Assembly: GCA_004794655.1 (NCBI GenBank)
Contig: SMMW01000555.1
Span: forward strand, 9,197,001-9,261,000
Direction of reading: 5' to 3'
DNA length: 64,000 nucleotides
Origin: Marisa cornuarietis
Lineage: Eukaryota > Mollusca > Gastropoda > Architaenioglossa > Ampullariidae
Positions 35,613-50,468 of the stretch are shown piece after piece. Below the pieces are notes generated by a model. It was not told the DNA's origin. It ran no database searches and worked only from the letters and a program-made list of their open reading frames with translations. A program made the translations under genes and the position numbers. The number at the start of each line of letters is the position of its first letter. Positions within the stretch are counted from its first letter, which is position 1.

Positions 35613-36037
35613 GAAACTTTGTTATTAGAACCTTGGTACTCACGAACCACGTAGCGGGAAGGTCTTGGATGTGACCCAGTGAGATCGTATTGAGGACACG
35701 GGTATATCCAGGTCCTGGTGACACTCGAGCTGTCGACAGGACCTCGCGTTGCGTTCCTTGGCTCCCTTGACTGCCCAGCGGGACTAACTGATCAATTAAC
35801 ACGAATAATTGATCTATTTTTCGACACGATGGTCAGGCGTGGTCCATTGCCTTCGGAGACGAAGCGCATGTCTCGGTCTGAAGTCCAATAAGACAGTGAG
35901 ACATTGCGCAGGTCAACATTACAACTGTTCTTGTCATTACGTGCGCGAAAGCTGTGCGCGCCAACCTCTGGTAAGAGAGAGGATCGCTGCAGCCTGTCAG
36001 TACAGGTGATTCACAAATAATAGACACGTCTTCCGCA

Positions 36038-36117
36038 GATTGTCAAAATTTAAAATCTGATCCATTTTATTTTGAGAGATTTTCAAAGTTTACAATCTGA
36101 TCCATTTCGTTTTGAGA
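36038..36117. repeat. 40-bp direct tandem duplication
   Basis: Two copies of a unit starting GATTxTCAAAxTTTAxAATC and ending TTTTGAGA, with about five differences. Confidence 0.8.
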
Positions 36118-37837
36118 GGTACACCTATATAGACGACTCACAAAACTTAAAGGCCCAGCTGAAGTTTCAGGGTACGGAATATAAATTAAAACTATAATAA
36201 TTCACTTGAATGAAATGGAAACTGTAAGCGAAATGACGACCTTTTCTCCACTTAGCACATGTTTGTGACAGAAACCACCATTGTTTTAAAACTTACAAAA
36301 GTCATAAAAAAATCACCGTACAGTGCAGCTGTACTCGTGAACCAATTTTTTCACCTCACAAAGCGTGCATTATGCACGTGCAAGCCATAAGTACTTTACA
36401 ATGACCACTACTCACCGACTGCTTAGCAGTAGGAGTTATAAATGGGGAGTAATATGGCTGAAGCAATCATGCCCCCAAGAAGATGGGTGACATCAGAGGA
36501 TTGATTTTGTGATAGCTCGAAAATGGAATTTCAAATAGAAACGTGCCTTGCAGCTTTTGGTGAGCCGTCATTTAACAACTGTTGGAATAATTTTCCAGGA
36601 GGTACAACACTGAGCACCACCCTCGGTCTTCACGGCGCTGAATGTCGGGACACCAGTGAGACCTCCTCAGAAAGCTGACAGATTTGCTTCACAAAACCAT
36701 CCCCGCACAACTTCTGAGAAGCGCCCTATGAATGGCAACACATTACAATGTTAAACAGCAGACCTTATGCAACCGCCTGCACCATTGTAATCAATATAAT
36801 GTAAAACTGTTGTCGGGTATCACTGGCACCAGCACACGGCCAGGCTCAGGTTCACAGGTCATCAGGATCAGGACAAGACAGCAGTGAGACAGTCTGGTCA
36901 TTCCTGAGAAGTCCAGGCTCACGCTGGTCCACAGTAATGGGATACAACGAGTGTATGGCGGTGATGGGGGGGGGGAGAGCACGATCGTTATTGTGGCGGC
37001 TTTTTGGGGAGGTATCTATCTACATCGGAAAATCCTTCTTGCCCTCCTTCAGGGTGGTCTGGCTGACATTGGGTACAAAAACGAGGACTGCGCAGCTTTT
37101 AACCATAGTAGCTTGACAGCATATGATAGAAATATGATTATGTTATTTTATACATATTATACACACGCATGGATGGAAGATGGATGGAGGATGGATGAAG
37201 GATGGATGTAAGGTGGAGGGATGGAGGGATGGAGGAATGGATTGATTGATTAATTGATGATGATTGGGGAGGCGTAATAAAACAATTTATTTATTCATTA
37301 TTTTATCATTTTACCCCAAACATTCAGCAGATGTGATCGCAGCAATAATTATACACATAGTACTTCTTCATTCTTTGAGTTTTGTTCTACATTTTATGAT
37401 AGCATTTGTTCTAATACATTGTCATTTTTTAATGCTTCCTACAGTTCCTTTCGTCATCAGGAGCAGTTCCTTTGTCACAGTTTTGATTAGCATTTATGGT
37501 CTCCGTTTATAAGCATGTCTGCCATCTTTTCTGTTACTGAAAAGATTAAGATTTTAATGGGATCCGGCAGAAATGGCTATGAATTGTTTTTAATAGCGGC
37601 TTTCTTTCACAAAGGAAAAGTGTCTTTGATATCAGGCTTATAATAGCAGTAGGAGCCATGTTGCTGCACGGCTCCAAGGCGACGGATACGCTTGATGTAG
37701 CTGCAGTGTGTGGACAGGCTGACAAAGTGGTGGCGAGTTTTCGCGAGAAACTTCATGTTCACTGGAGTGTGGATGAAAAGCAGGAAAGGGAAAAGATTCA
37801 TCTCCATGTTTCCTCGAATTCGCAACGGAGCTGCTGA

Positions 37838-38690
37838 GGCAGGAAGCGGTCGATCCCAACTTCATCGACGTTAAAAAGGCGTTTGAGTCTGGCACGAGGG
37901 GCTATGGCATGTGATGTGAAGATTCAACATCGAAGAAGGCCTCGTTCAAGTCACTGAATATGCATAACAGTTCTGTTTACAGGGCTGGTGCCTTGCCGTG
38001 ATATAGGCTTAGTTGCTGGCTCGGCGTGAAACACCAACTCCCCCCGCCCCCCACATCGAAACTCTCCACGACCATCATATTTCCATTTCCATTGGTGGAA
38101 GTCCGATCTGCAACCTGCGCTTTGCAGACGGCAAAAATCTGTTAAGCAGGTACTAATAATAAACTGCAAGACCTCACCAACAGACTGAGAGACAAATCAA
38201 ACGCACAAGATCAGGATTACTACAAAGTAAAATTTGTACAAATCCCTAGTAGTGCCGATTCTGTTCTACAAATATGACACGTGGATTGCGCTCACCAAAA
38301 TTGAGGAGAATCCAGGCATTCGAGATTAGATGACTGAGGAGGCTGCTCCGGATCTCATACAAAGAACACAGAACCAACTACCTTGTATGAAACAAGATGG
38401 GCACACTCGTAGGACACCAGAAACTTTTACTTGCAACAGTCAAGCGACGTGAGCGGGTCTTCTTCGGCCATGTGACCCGATCATGTGACACCATGTCAAA
38501 CAATGTCCTTCGAGGTACCTTGAAAGGTGGCCGACGCCGCGGTGTCCAGTGGAAGAACTGGGTTTCGAAGGTCAAAGAATAGACTGGTCGTCCTGTACAG
38601 GACCTGCTCACTATCACCCAAAATAGGCTGCCACGTCTATCCATGTGCTGCCCCCAACGACACGTACCTGTCACGGGACGACTGACTGAT
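37838..38690 (+). mobile_element. Decayed LINE fragment, same family as 16990-18090
   Basis: Plus-strand frames give 'NFIDVKKAFESG' (an RT palm segment) near 37860, 'GGSPICNLRFAD'-like sequence near 38095, and the 3' part 'VKRRERVFFGHVTRSCD' plus 'GTLKGGRRRGVQWKNWV' near 38440-38570. Frameshifts and a possible inserted segment near 37960-38040 break it. Non-functional. Confidence 0.75.
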
Positions 38691-40158
38691 TGATTGACTC
38701 GTACTTTGATGGCATGCTTTTACGGACTGGAAAAGGAGAATAGAAAGAAAGCTGGAAGCGAATATTCTTTATTTAAAGCAAAATGGCTGAATGAACCTGT
38801 AAAGAAAATCCAAAACCGAAAGTAGAGAGATGTAAATCAGCGCCGAAAACGAAACCGCAGGTAAGGGAGGCAATCAGGCAGCACTTTGGGTAACGACTTA
38901 AGTGACCTCCCTTGCTTTCTAGTGCGACTACCACTTTTCCTTTAAATATTCAAATTAATGATTGAGCTGATGTTCAGGTACACGGAAGATGAAAAGAAGT
39001 GAGACGAAGTTCTTCATAAAAATTGGGCTGTATAACACAAGATAGTTACTCATAGAAAGCGTGACATCACAATAGTACATAGTATTTTAAATATTACACA
39101 GGAAGAGAATAGAACAATCACATTTCTTAAAACTTCCTGCCACTGTTTTATCGCGGACGTTGAAGAAGACTATCTTTAAGGTTCGTTGTTGTAAAGTAAA
39201 AAATCACAGTTCACAACTAAAAGGTCATGTGATAGCTAAGCAGATCATCAGCGAGTGTCTAAGCTTTCTCATAACATTTGAAGACTCCAGACGAAAGTAA
39301 ATGTCAAGTACCGTGAATCAAGGTCTAGGGTGAATTTTAATTCTAACTCCTGTAAGCGAAATAAGTTTTAATTAATACAAATGTAGGTCTGCTGGTTCTC
39401 CATCTACAGTCCATACCATAAGGCATACAACATGGCTACGACTCTGATCCCAATGTAATAATAATCACAATATAATGCTGTAATTAGAACCCATGAGTTC
39501 AACCTGTACAATGCCACGATTGTTCAATGTTAATTTTTAAATACTTCATTTTTAGATATCGTTTTCAACGTGTATTTTTATGTAAAATGGTTTATTCTAT
39601 AGCCAACCACAGAATCGTATTGAGGTACACCAACAGGAACAAGAGATTGTCCGTTAAAGAGGAAATAAAATAAGAACCCCAGTAGAAAGATATCCACCAA
39701 GTGTAGGAGTGGGAAGATCTGTACAGTCTGAAGGTGCGCACAAATCTGATTCCTTTCTCTGATTCCTTTCTCTACATGGACTTGACGACATTGCTCTCAT
39801 GCACGGGTCCCACCTCCTGTCACATAATTACTTAAAAAAACTATAACGACTAGAGTTAACACTATTCTATCAGGACTAGAAGCAAAAGTTAATACTAAGC
39901 TGTAAACACTATAAATATTTACAAGCAGAATACTCTTTTGTCCATGAGATTTATGAGTAATCGTACTACTACCGTCGGTGTCTCTACCCTAAAAACTCCA
40001 CCTAACCCCACACGATGTCTCTGGAATCGCGCAGGCACAGGGAGACTGGGGACTGTGCCCCAAGGTCTGTAGAACATCCATAGCACAGGTCCACCTCGCA
40101 CAGCAGGTCCAGTTCTTCAAGAGATGGCAGGTATGTGTGGGTAGTCACTAAGCAAACT
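38691..40158. other. Non-coding stretch 3' of the CALHM-like gene
   Basis: AT-rich, no exon or repeat of note. A minus-strand AATAAA at 39591-39596 could be a distant polyadenylation signal for the CALHM-like gene. Confidence 0.4.
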
Positions 40159-43680
<3,522 letters not shown>

Positions 43681-44329
43681 GTCGTCTGTTCCTCTTGCGA
43701 TGTGATGTGAGTCTCTACATCACACTGACCTGCAACTGGAAAAAGAAAACCAGGGAATAAATTCTCAAATATAATTCACAGAGAATGCATATGTGACGAA
43801 AGAGCTCTTAGTACAGAGAATTCCCACTTTTTAATTCAACACTTTTACTCATTTTTACTTATTATATCTCTATCTTTTCTCTTTTCTATAAGATACACAA
43901 TGCACGTGTATATATTTATATCAAGCTCATGCAGTCTTGTCTTTAGTACGAAAATAGCAGCTGAGACACAGAGGCACCTTTACGAGTAAGCATTGTACTT
44001 CTGAATATTCACTCTAAAGTGAAATCTGTTGAATATCCTGGAATTTCCTAACTTATTTCTCATCCTGTAGATGACACTAATGACTGAATGGGCACTACGT
44101 AGATGCAGCAGCCGATGCATCTCGGCGATACCCAAGAACTCTCATCACAAACAAAAACCCCCAAACAAACAAACAAGGAATAGAACTAACCCTTTCATTC
44201 ATATTATAATATTGATGTACAGTATGACTGCGAGAGTCAGCAAACCAATCAGAAAGCGGCTCATTCTGTGAATTCTTTTGACATGCATGAGCAGTAAACA
44301 ACAGTAAAATAAAATAAAATATCTCCGTT

Positions 44330-44990
44330 TGGTGCTTAGAGCAAGGAAACGGAACCATATCTCCTTCGTTTTCTACACCGGGTACCCATCGGTCCTCTCA
44401 TCCAGTACAAACTGTCTGTGCTGTGTTTTAATTTCTTTGCAGGCTCCTGCCCTGATTATTTGTCTGAATTTCTCTTCCCCTAAATTCCACCACACAACTA
44501 CACTCTTCGTCTGATGACCGTATCCTAAATGTTCCTGTCACCAGAACAACAACATATGGTCACAGGACTTTTAGTTACTGTGCAACAAAACAATGGAACT
44601 TTCTTCCCTTTCATATCCGCCACCTATACACATTGAATCATTGAAATTTGCACTGAAAACTCACCTCTTCCTTGAACAATACTCCTAAACAGCCCACAGA
44701 ATGCTAGTCATTTTGTCAACCCCACCCCCTTTTCTGTTTATTGCTACTTCCCTTCTCTTCATCCTCTGCTCAGTCACGACAGTCTTAGTTCTCGTTACCT
44801 GATTCTTTTTTGCGGTTTCTGTATTTGTGTTTACTTGTCATCATTACTGTTGTTCATCTTTCCGTTGTTAATGCTCGTTCTTGTCTCAAGTGCTAAGAGC
44901 TCGCTCCGTACGAGCGTGAGTATCCGCTATACAAATCACTCATTTATTGTTAAATAAAGGACTGAATAAATCAAAGGAGGAACAATGAAT
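44330..44990 (+). mobile_element. 3' end of a non-LTR retrotransposon (second LINE family)
   Basis: Plus-strand translation shows a typical RT C-terminus: 'RTTTYGHRTFSYCATKQWN' then 'SLPFHIRHL' and 'FALKTHLFLEQYS' before a stop near 44685, followed by an untranslated tail ending 'AGCGTGAGTATCCGCTATAC'. The upstream part is decayed. Confidence 0.65.
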
Positions 44991-45078
44991 GAATGGATAA
45001 AGGAATGGCCGAAATAAACGAGGAAAGGGGAAGAAAGCACATGAGACTGAGATGGAGAGAGAGAAAGAGACAGAACCT

Positions 45079-45082
<4 letters not shown>

Positions 45083-45163
<81 letters not shown>
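45083..45163. repeat. (CA)n microsatellite
   Basis: Long dinucleotide array. Confidence 0.97.
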
Positions 45164-45165
<2 letters not shown>

Positions 45166-45233
45166 TAATAGAGACAGTAACAGAAAGAGAGAGAGAAGGG
45201 GACTAGCTGCAAAGTATACAATCAACAACTTAC

Positions 45234-45415
45234 TGCGCAGATGCAGTAACCACACCGATGTTGTTTTTTTCTTCCACTGTTACTGTCTCTCCCTGCAGAA
45301 TGTTGCTTTGCTGTATGGTGCTGCATGCAGCATGCTGTAACACCGCAAACTGTCCTGACTGGATGTGTTCCTGGGCTGTGTCTACCACGCCCTGAGACCT
45401 CCCATCAGGTGTCAC
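45234..45415 (-). CDS. Orphan coding exon (unknown gene)
   Basis: A 182-nt minus-strand stretch between TGTAG| and GCA|GTAAGT, open in one frame for 60 codons: starts 'VTPDGRSQGVVDTAQEHIQS', includes 'GQFAVLQHAACSTIQQSN' and ends 'EEKNNIGVVTASA' in phase 2. Gln/Thr/Val-rich composition resembles the activation regions of transcription factors, but no domain is recognisable. No partner exon was found nearby, so it may be part of a gene with long introns, an alternative exon, or chance. Confidence 0.4.
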
Positions 45416-46824
45416 CTACACGCTAGACCAAACATCGAGGATACAGAAAATTGTCAGATAAAAAAAAAGAGAAAACGTTTTTCCTCTTCACAAGACTGGC
45501 GAGCGCGATGAACAAGCTGCGACATTAAAGTTGGCTCAGTGATAGAGAATGACATTTGGCTGTGAAGTGGGCATAGTCATTAAAGCTTTGGGAGGTGGGG
45601 ATGGTGGTTGAGGAAACGCTCCTTCCCGTTGACAAAAGCACCTCTTATTTGTAGAACAGGGAAATACGCATCAGCGCAACACTTTCTGTTTGCTTTTTTT
45701 CTCCCACCCCCCACCTTTACACAAAAGTGACTTTAGTCAAAAAGGCATAAGGAAAAAATTACTCGCAATATTATGGCTATAACTTCAATCTAGAATTCAT
45801 TTGCTCAGCTACTTGCCCCAGACATTAAATCCCTCGCGTGGTGTTTACTGTGTAACTCTGACTGTTACTAGGGCACCGACTAGATGCATGGCCACTAGAA
45901 GAGGACCGCCAGACCCAGTGATGAGTAACGTGAAACCGACTGCAAACAATGCTCATGTATCGGTCCATCCATACTGAGGATGTATCTCCTTTCAACCACC
46001 AAGCCATTTTAAGGATTTTTTTTCTGTCAGAAATGTTCCACATTTTCTATACTCATTCTCAAAGATTTTATTCTATGTCGTAATTAATCGACTTCCTTCT
46101 TCCCGATTGCAAGGATCTGGGCATAGGTCGAGAAAGTAACTTCACCGGAAAATAGACTATAGGACCACTTAAATTAATTTGAGCATATGCCATAGAATCC
46201 AGTTACACAATCATTGACAAAGCACCAGTGAAGATCCTGAAATCGTATTTATGAAGACGAGCTATATATGTACTTCTGGGTTTTACTGACCTCCACTCAA
46301 TGACTAGAAAAAGCCCTCTGTAGTTGTAGCTGAGGATCGTGTGCAAGACAGACATATCTAAATTATCTCACAGCCCCCCGCAGTCTGTGCAGTGCAATAA
46401 AGGGCCGTAGTTATGAAGCGAGGGTAAGTCGTTTCCAACCAACCAGCCAACAGTTGTTCATTCTTTGTGTGAGTAAAATGGGTCAACAATTTTACTCAGT
46501 AATTACTCACTGCTTGTACACACCCCAAGCGACAGAAATCAATGCAGCACACGTCCTGGGGTGAGATGCACAACACATTTCTAATTTTAAACACTTTTAG
46601 GCATTAAATCTGTTTAGAGAATCAGTTTAAAGTGCACACCACAATTTTAGAATTTTTAAAACTAAAACTCATTTAAGTAAGATAAAGTTGTGTAAGTCTG
46701 ACTTTCCGTCCTGTCAGTACAATTTTTTGTATGTTCTTGTGCAATGCATCAAAATGGCAGAGAGTATATTTTGCTTCTTTAGAACAGTTTTAGGGTTTAG
46801 AAACGTGTTGTGCAACTGGCCCCT

Positions 46825-47165
46825 GGTTACATAAATGTTTAGTTACTGTGCAAGAAAACATCGGAACTCTCTTCCCTTTCATATCCGCCACCTACCCACC
46901 ATTGAATCCTTTAAACGTGCACTCTATTCCATGAGCAGTACTTATTAAAATAATCAAAATAGTTTTCAATAGTTGTGATAACAGTCTACTGACTAGTCCA
47001 TATGCGCCTCTTCCTCTGCAGATTTATGACACTCTCCATCCTTACTGTTTTTTCTCTGATTCCTCCTTCTGTCTTTCGTATTTCTGTCCATGACTCCTAC
47101 TTTTCTCAAGCGTTGGCAGCATGTTCCTTCATGAGCATGAGTATTCATTGCTATTATCATTGGTG
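46825..47165 (+). mobile_element. Second, more decayed copy of the LINE 3' end
   Basis: Shares 'TTTAGTTACTGTGCAA' and 'CTTCCCTTTCATATCCGCCA' with 44565-44625, followed by a diverged tail ending 'GAGCATGAGTATTCATTGCT', matching the family tail. Deletions shorten it. Confidence 0.65.
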
Positions 47166-49088
47166 TTTGATGCTGCAGCGTAATATGTTACAAATTTAAA
47201 ACTTTTTTTTTGTGTGGTAATTTTCGTTGGGAAAGCAATTCAAGGGAAACAACTTTAGAAACACGACGCGATTTGTCGGAAGGTTACTTCCCCTTGCAAA
47301 GCAAGTCGATGTCGGCAAACGTTGTCTATGCAGACAACGCATGCGCGGCAGACCCTCATGTTATCGAACCTCAGATTTGCCTGTTTGAGAATATCGATCT
47401 GTCAGAAACCGACTCAGAGGCTGGAACAAGATGGCGGATACATCAGGCGACAGCGGACGAGAGACAACAAAATAATTAGAAACACTAAGCAGACGCTGCG
47501 GACTAAAATATTTCAAACCATTTTGCGAGAGGCGGCCAGGGGTTGACGAGCAAGGATTAAAAGAAAGGGTGTTGGCAAGAAAAGGACTTAAAGGAAGGTA
47601 GGTTTACAGCAGCTACACCTCGCACATGATGTTAATCAGCATAAAGGGCTACAGAGCTTGATGTCGGCCAAGTATGTTTGGCGCAGTTAGATTTAACTCT
47701 GTTATGTGTTAGCACTCTTTTCCTTTACATTCCTACGCACGATGGTATATCTGCAACAAAGGGTCCCTGAATGTGGTTTATTTGCAGTTAATTTGTTTAT
47801 TTATTAATGAAAAATAAGTAGAAAAGTCAATCTTTATCCAAGAAAAAGGTTTCTTGACATAAAATGGACAATGCATAATAACAATATCAACAAATTATAG
47901 AGGCTAGAATGAGGAAAAATTCAAGAATAGTACAATGTTCTGTCATAATGAGTTATCGCCTGTAAAATTAGGTCTCAGACATAGCAAAAGCCATAGATCC
48001 TTGGAGACAGCAGGTCTGTGTGAAGTAGTTTTCACTGCAGCAGCCATAATCAAACAAATATTGTACTTATGTAAAATACACAATTACGAAGATATTTACG
48101 TAGAATAGATAATTTAAAAAAAATGTATTGCGCAAGCAGCACTTTGGCACACTGAGACTAAAGTACGAGAAGAGCGTTTAGGTCCACCGCGATATAAAGA
48201 ACAAGGCGACTGTAGGACTGCGGGACTCGCCACTCTCTGTGTTCATCGATTCATTCCAGCCTGCAGCTGCATGCGCGCTGTAGCACGTGCGAGGCAATTC
48301 ATTCGATTTTTTTTTTTCGCCCATTGCGAGCTGGCGGGCGGCGTCCACTGCTGGCCAGACCCGCACTACGCGTCTCTCTCCTCATTAGCAGCGCTTGAGG
48401 ATTAACGAGGTGATTAACCGGCCCCGCGGTGTTACGGTCTCGGTCACGTGTCACTGCAGCTGGCAACCACCAGCTGTACACTGATGAGGTGGCAGGTTTG
48501 CTCTCGAGCTTAAAAGCTTGATAGAATAATTTGTGTTTGTCTCTATTTCGTTTGTTTGCTTGTTTTGTTTTCGTCTTATTTCAACGTGGCACGTGCAGAA
48601 TCCTGTTGACAAGATTTTCTGTTACTTGTGTCCCAAGACAAAAGACTTTCGAAAATTTCTTGTAATAACATTCTTGTAATAACGGCTTCCATTTAATTAA
48701 TGATCACACGGAGCATTATGACAGTAAACTACTAAAAGTGTACGAGACGGATGATGAATCAGATGCAGATCAATGGCGAGGGCTGCAGATGAAGCTGGAT
48801 TAGTTAAGGCATAACTGTGTTAGTGTGTAGCTTGTTTGGACACATGAGGTTGGGTAGCTAAGACGTAGTTGTTACTGTGAGGTTAAATAAGTCTGCCATT
48901 GCCATATTCTTACAAGAGTGTATTTTAATTCATCTTTACTTGCAACAAACATTTGTTCTTTCTCTGTGTCGTATAGTAGGTAAGCTTGCGAGGGAAAGAG
49001 AGAGAGAGAGAGAGGGGTGGGGGGGAGGACAGCAAATCAGCAATGCAAACTGATCTTTTATGTAAGGTTAATGGCGTACTTTATTAAG

Positions 49089-49206
49089 ATTCGGTCTCTT
49101 ATTATATAACAATATTTTTTTTATTGATTTATAGTGTAATTTAGTCTAAAATTCGGTATCTTATTATATAGACATTATTTTAATTAATTTGTAGTGTAAT
49201 TTAGTA
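49089..49206. repeat. 62-bp direct tandem duplication
   Basis: Two copies starting ATTCGGTxTCTTATTATATA and ending TAGTGTAATTTAGT, with scattered differences. Confidence 0.8.
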
Positions 49207-49883
49207 AACACCAATTTAGTTTAGTGGACATGCATGCGAGACAAACACATAAAACAAAGAAAAATCAGTTTTTTTAAAACGCTGCCTGTGAACATGAATT
49301 TACGCGCACAACAACTGAAAACAGACTGAACTGTGGGGTCTCTCTGTTTCAGGTGCAGGGGTCAGCTAGCTCCCTTTTCCAGATGTCTGTAAGAGGTTAT
49401 GGTCTTCCAAAACACCTGCCCTTTTTTTGAATCCCCCCGACCTCGCATCAGCTTCCATACAGAACAACCTCATGTTCTCTCCCTGGAGCTGAATGGTGGT
49501 CGATTAGATCAAGCCGCACGTCAAAGGAAGCGAGACGAACGAGCGCGCGAAATCGAATAATCTGGCCAGCAGACCTCTGCTTCCAGGCCAGCTCCGTGCA
49601 AAATCGCTTCATTCTGCCTGGGTCCCAAAGCGCGTTAATTCGTTCCTCTTGGTTTCCACTCCTTAAAGACTTGATAGACAAACAAACAAATAAACACGCA
49701 CGCATACGCATACACATACATTACCAACCGCCCGCGTGAGCGAGCTAAAATTTTGAGAGACACAACCAAGTTTCGTTTTTAAGAGACCTGACCCTTCAGT
49801 GACTCTGCAGCACTAAAACGAAAGGGAGAGCATCTAAGTAAGGGCAGAAAGAAGCTCTTGACCTGATCAGCGGGGTCGTAACC

Positions 49884-50468
49884 ATGGAGATGCCGATTTC
49901 TCGCGCCGCCGCTTACATGAAGCGGAACCGCACGACGCACTCTTGGGCCGGGGACTCGAACCTCATGTCGCGCAGCTGCCCCAACGCCCACACTCTGCAC
50001 GACCACATGCTGCAGGCACGTGCATCCGGCGGCGACACCCGCTACAACCGCCTTTCCACCAACGTCGTCTACAGATCGCCGCCCTCCTCCTCTTCGTCGT
50101 CGCCCGGGCGGTCGACAACTTCGTCGGAGAAGAGCAGTCGGGCAGACAAGAAGTCCCTCGAGAGGCCTTCCTCTTCATACAGCTACGACGGCGGCTTCTT
50201 CATCAGCGCCAACAACGCCTCCAAGGACTTCTTCGTCATAGATCCGGAGTGGGTCAGCGAGGACCAGACGGTCAAGAAGCTGGCCCCAAAAGTGGATGGA
50301 AGTAGCGGAGGGCGGTCGGTGGGCGGTAGCGGCAGTGGCGGCGGCACCAGCACCAGCACCAGCACCAGCACGAGCAGTTGGCGACGTTCCTTCATGTGGA
50401 ACAGCTACCGACGCAGCAAGTCAGCCCCGCCGGCCAAGTACCGCAACCCGATCACGTGGAAAGAATGA
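49884..50468 (+). CDS. Ser/Arg/Gly-rich single-exon protein, 194 aa, unknown function
   Basis: Open from ATG in a near-ideal context (GTAACCATGG) to TGA at 50466-50468, with an in-frame stop 46 nt upstream, so the start is the first Met. The region is GC-rich and codon-biased against AT-rich flanks, which supports coding. No signal peptide or membrane segment is seen. N-terminus 'MEMPISRAAAYMKRNRTTHS'; a Ser/Pro-rich centre; a more ordered patch 'GGFFISANNASKDFFVIDPE'; a Gly-Ser-Thr run of low complexity; a basic end 'RRSKSAPPAKYRNPITWKE'. It may be an intrinsically disordered regulatory protein. I do not recognise the family; the two short ordered patches would be the best query. Confidence 0.6.
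   Translation: MEMPISRAAAYMKRNRTTHSWAGDSNLMSRSCPNAHTLHDHMLQARASGGDTRYNRLSTNVVYRSPPSSSSSSPGRSTTSSEKSSRADKKSLERPSSSYSYDGGFFISANNASKDFFVIDPEWVSEDQTVKKLAPKVDGSSGGRSVGGSGSGGGTSTSTSTSTSSWRRSFMWNSYRRSKSAPPAKYRNPITWKE

Larger units (their letters stand above)
30431..37837. other. Largely non-coding stretch between copy B and the CALHM-like gene
   Basis: Apart from the candidate exons at 31558-32233, I see no exon with good signals. The region holds a (CA)n array, a 23-bp minisatellite, an (ATA)n array and a 40-bp tandem duplication, each listed separately. Confidence 0.5.
45416..49883. other. Mostly non-coding stretch
   Basis: Apart from the LINE remnant at 46825-47165 and the 62-bp duplication at 49089-49206, no exon with supporting splice sites was seen. 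The part next to 49884 (49440-49883) is richer in CpG and may contain the promoter of the following ORF (inference). Confidence 0.45.
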
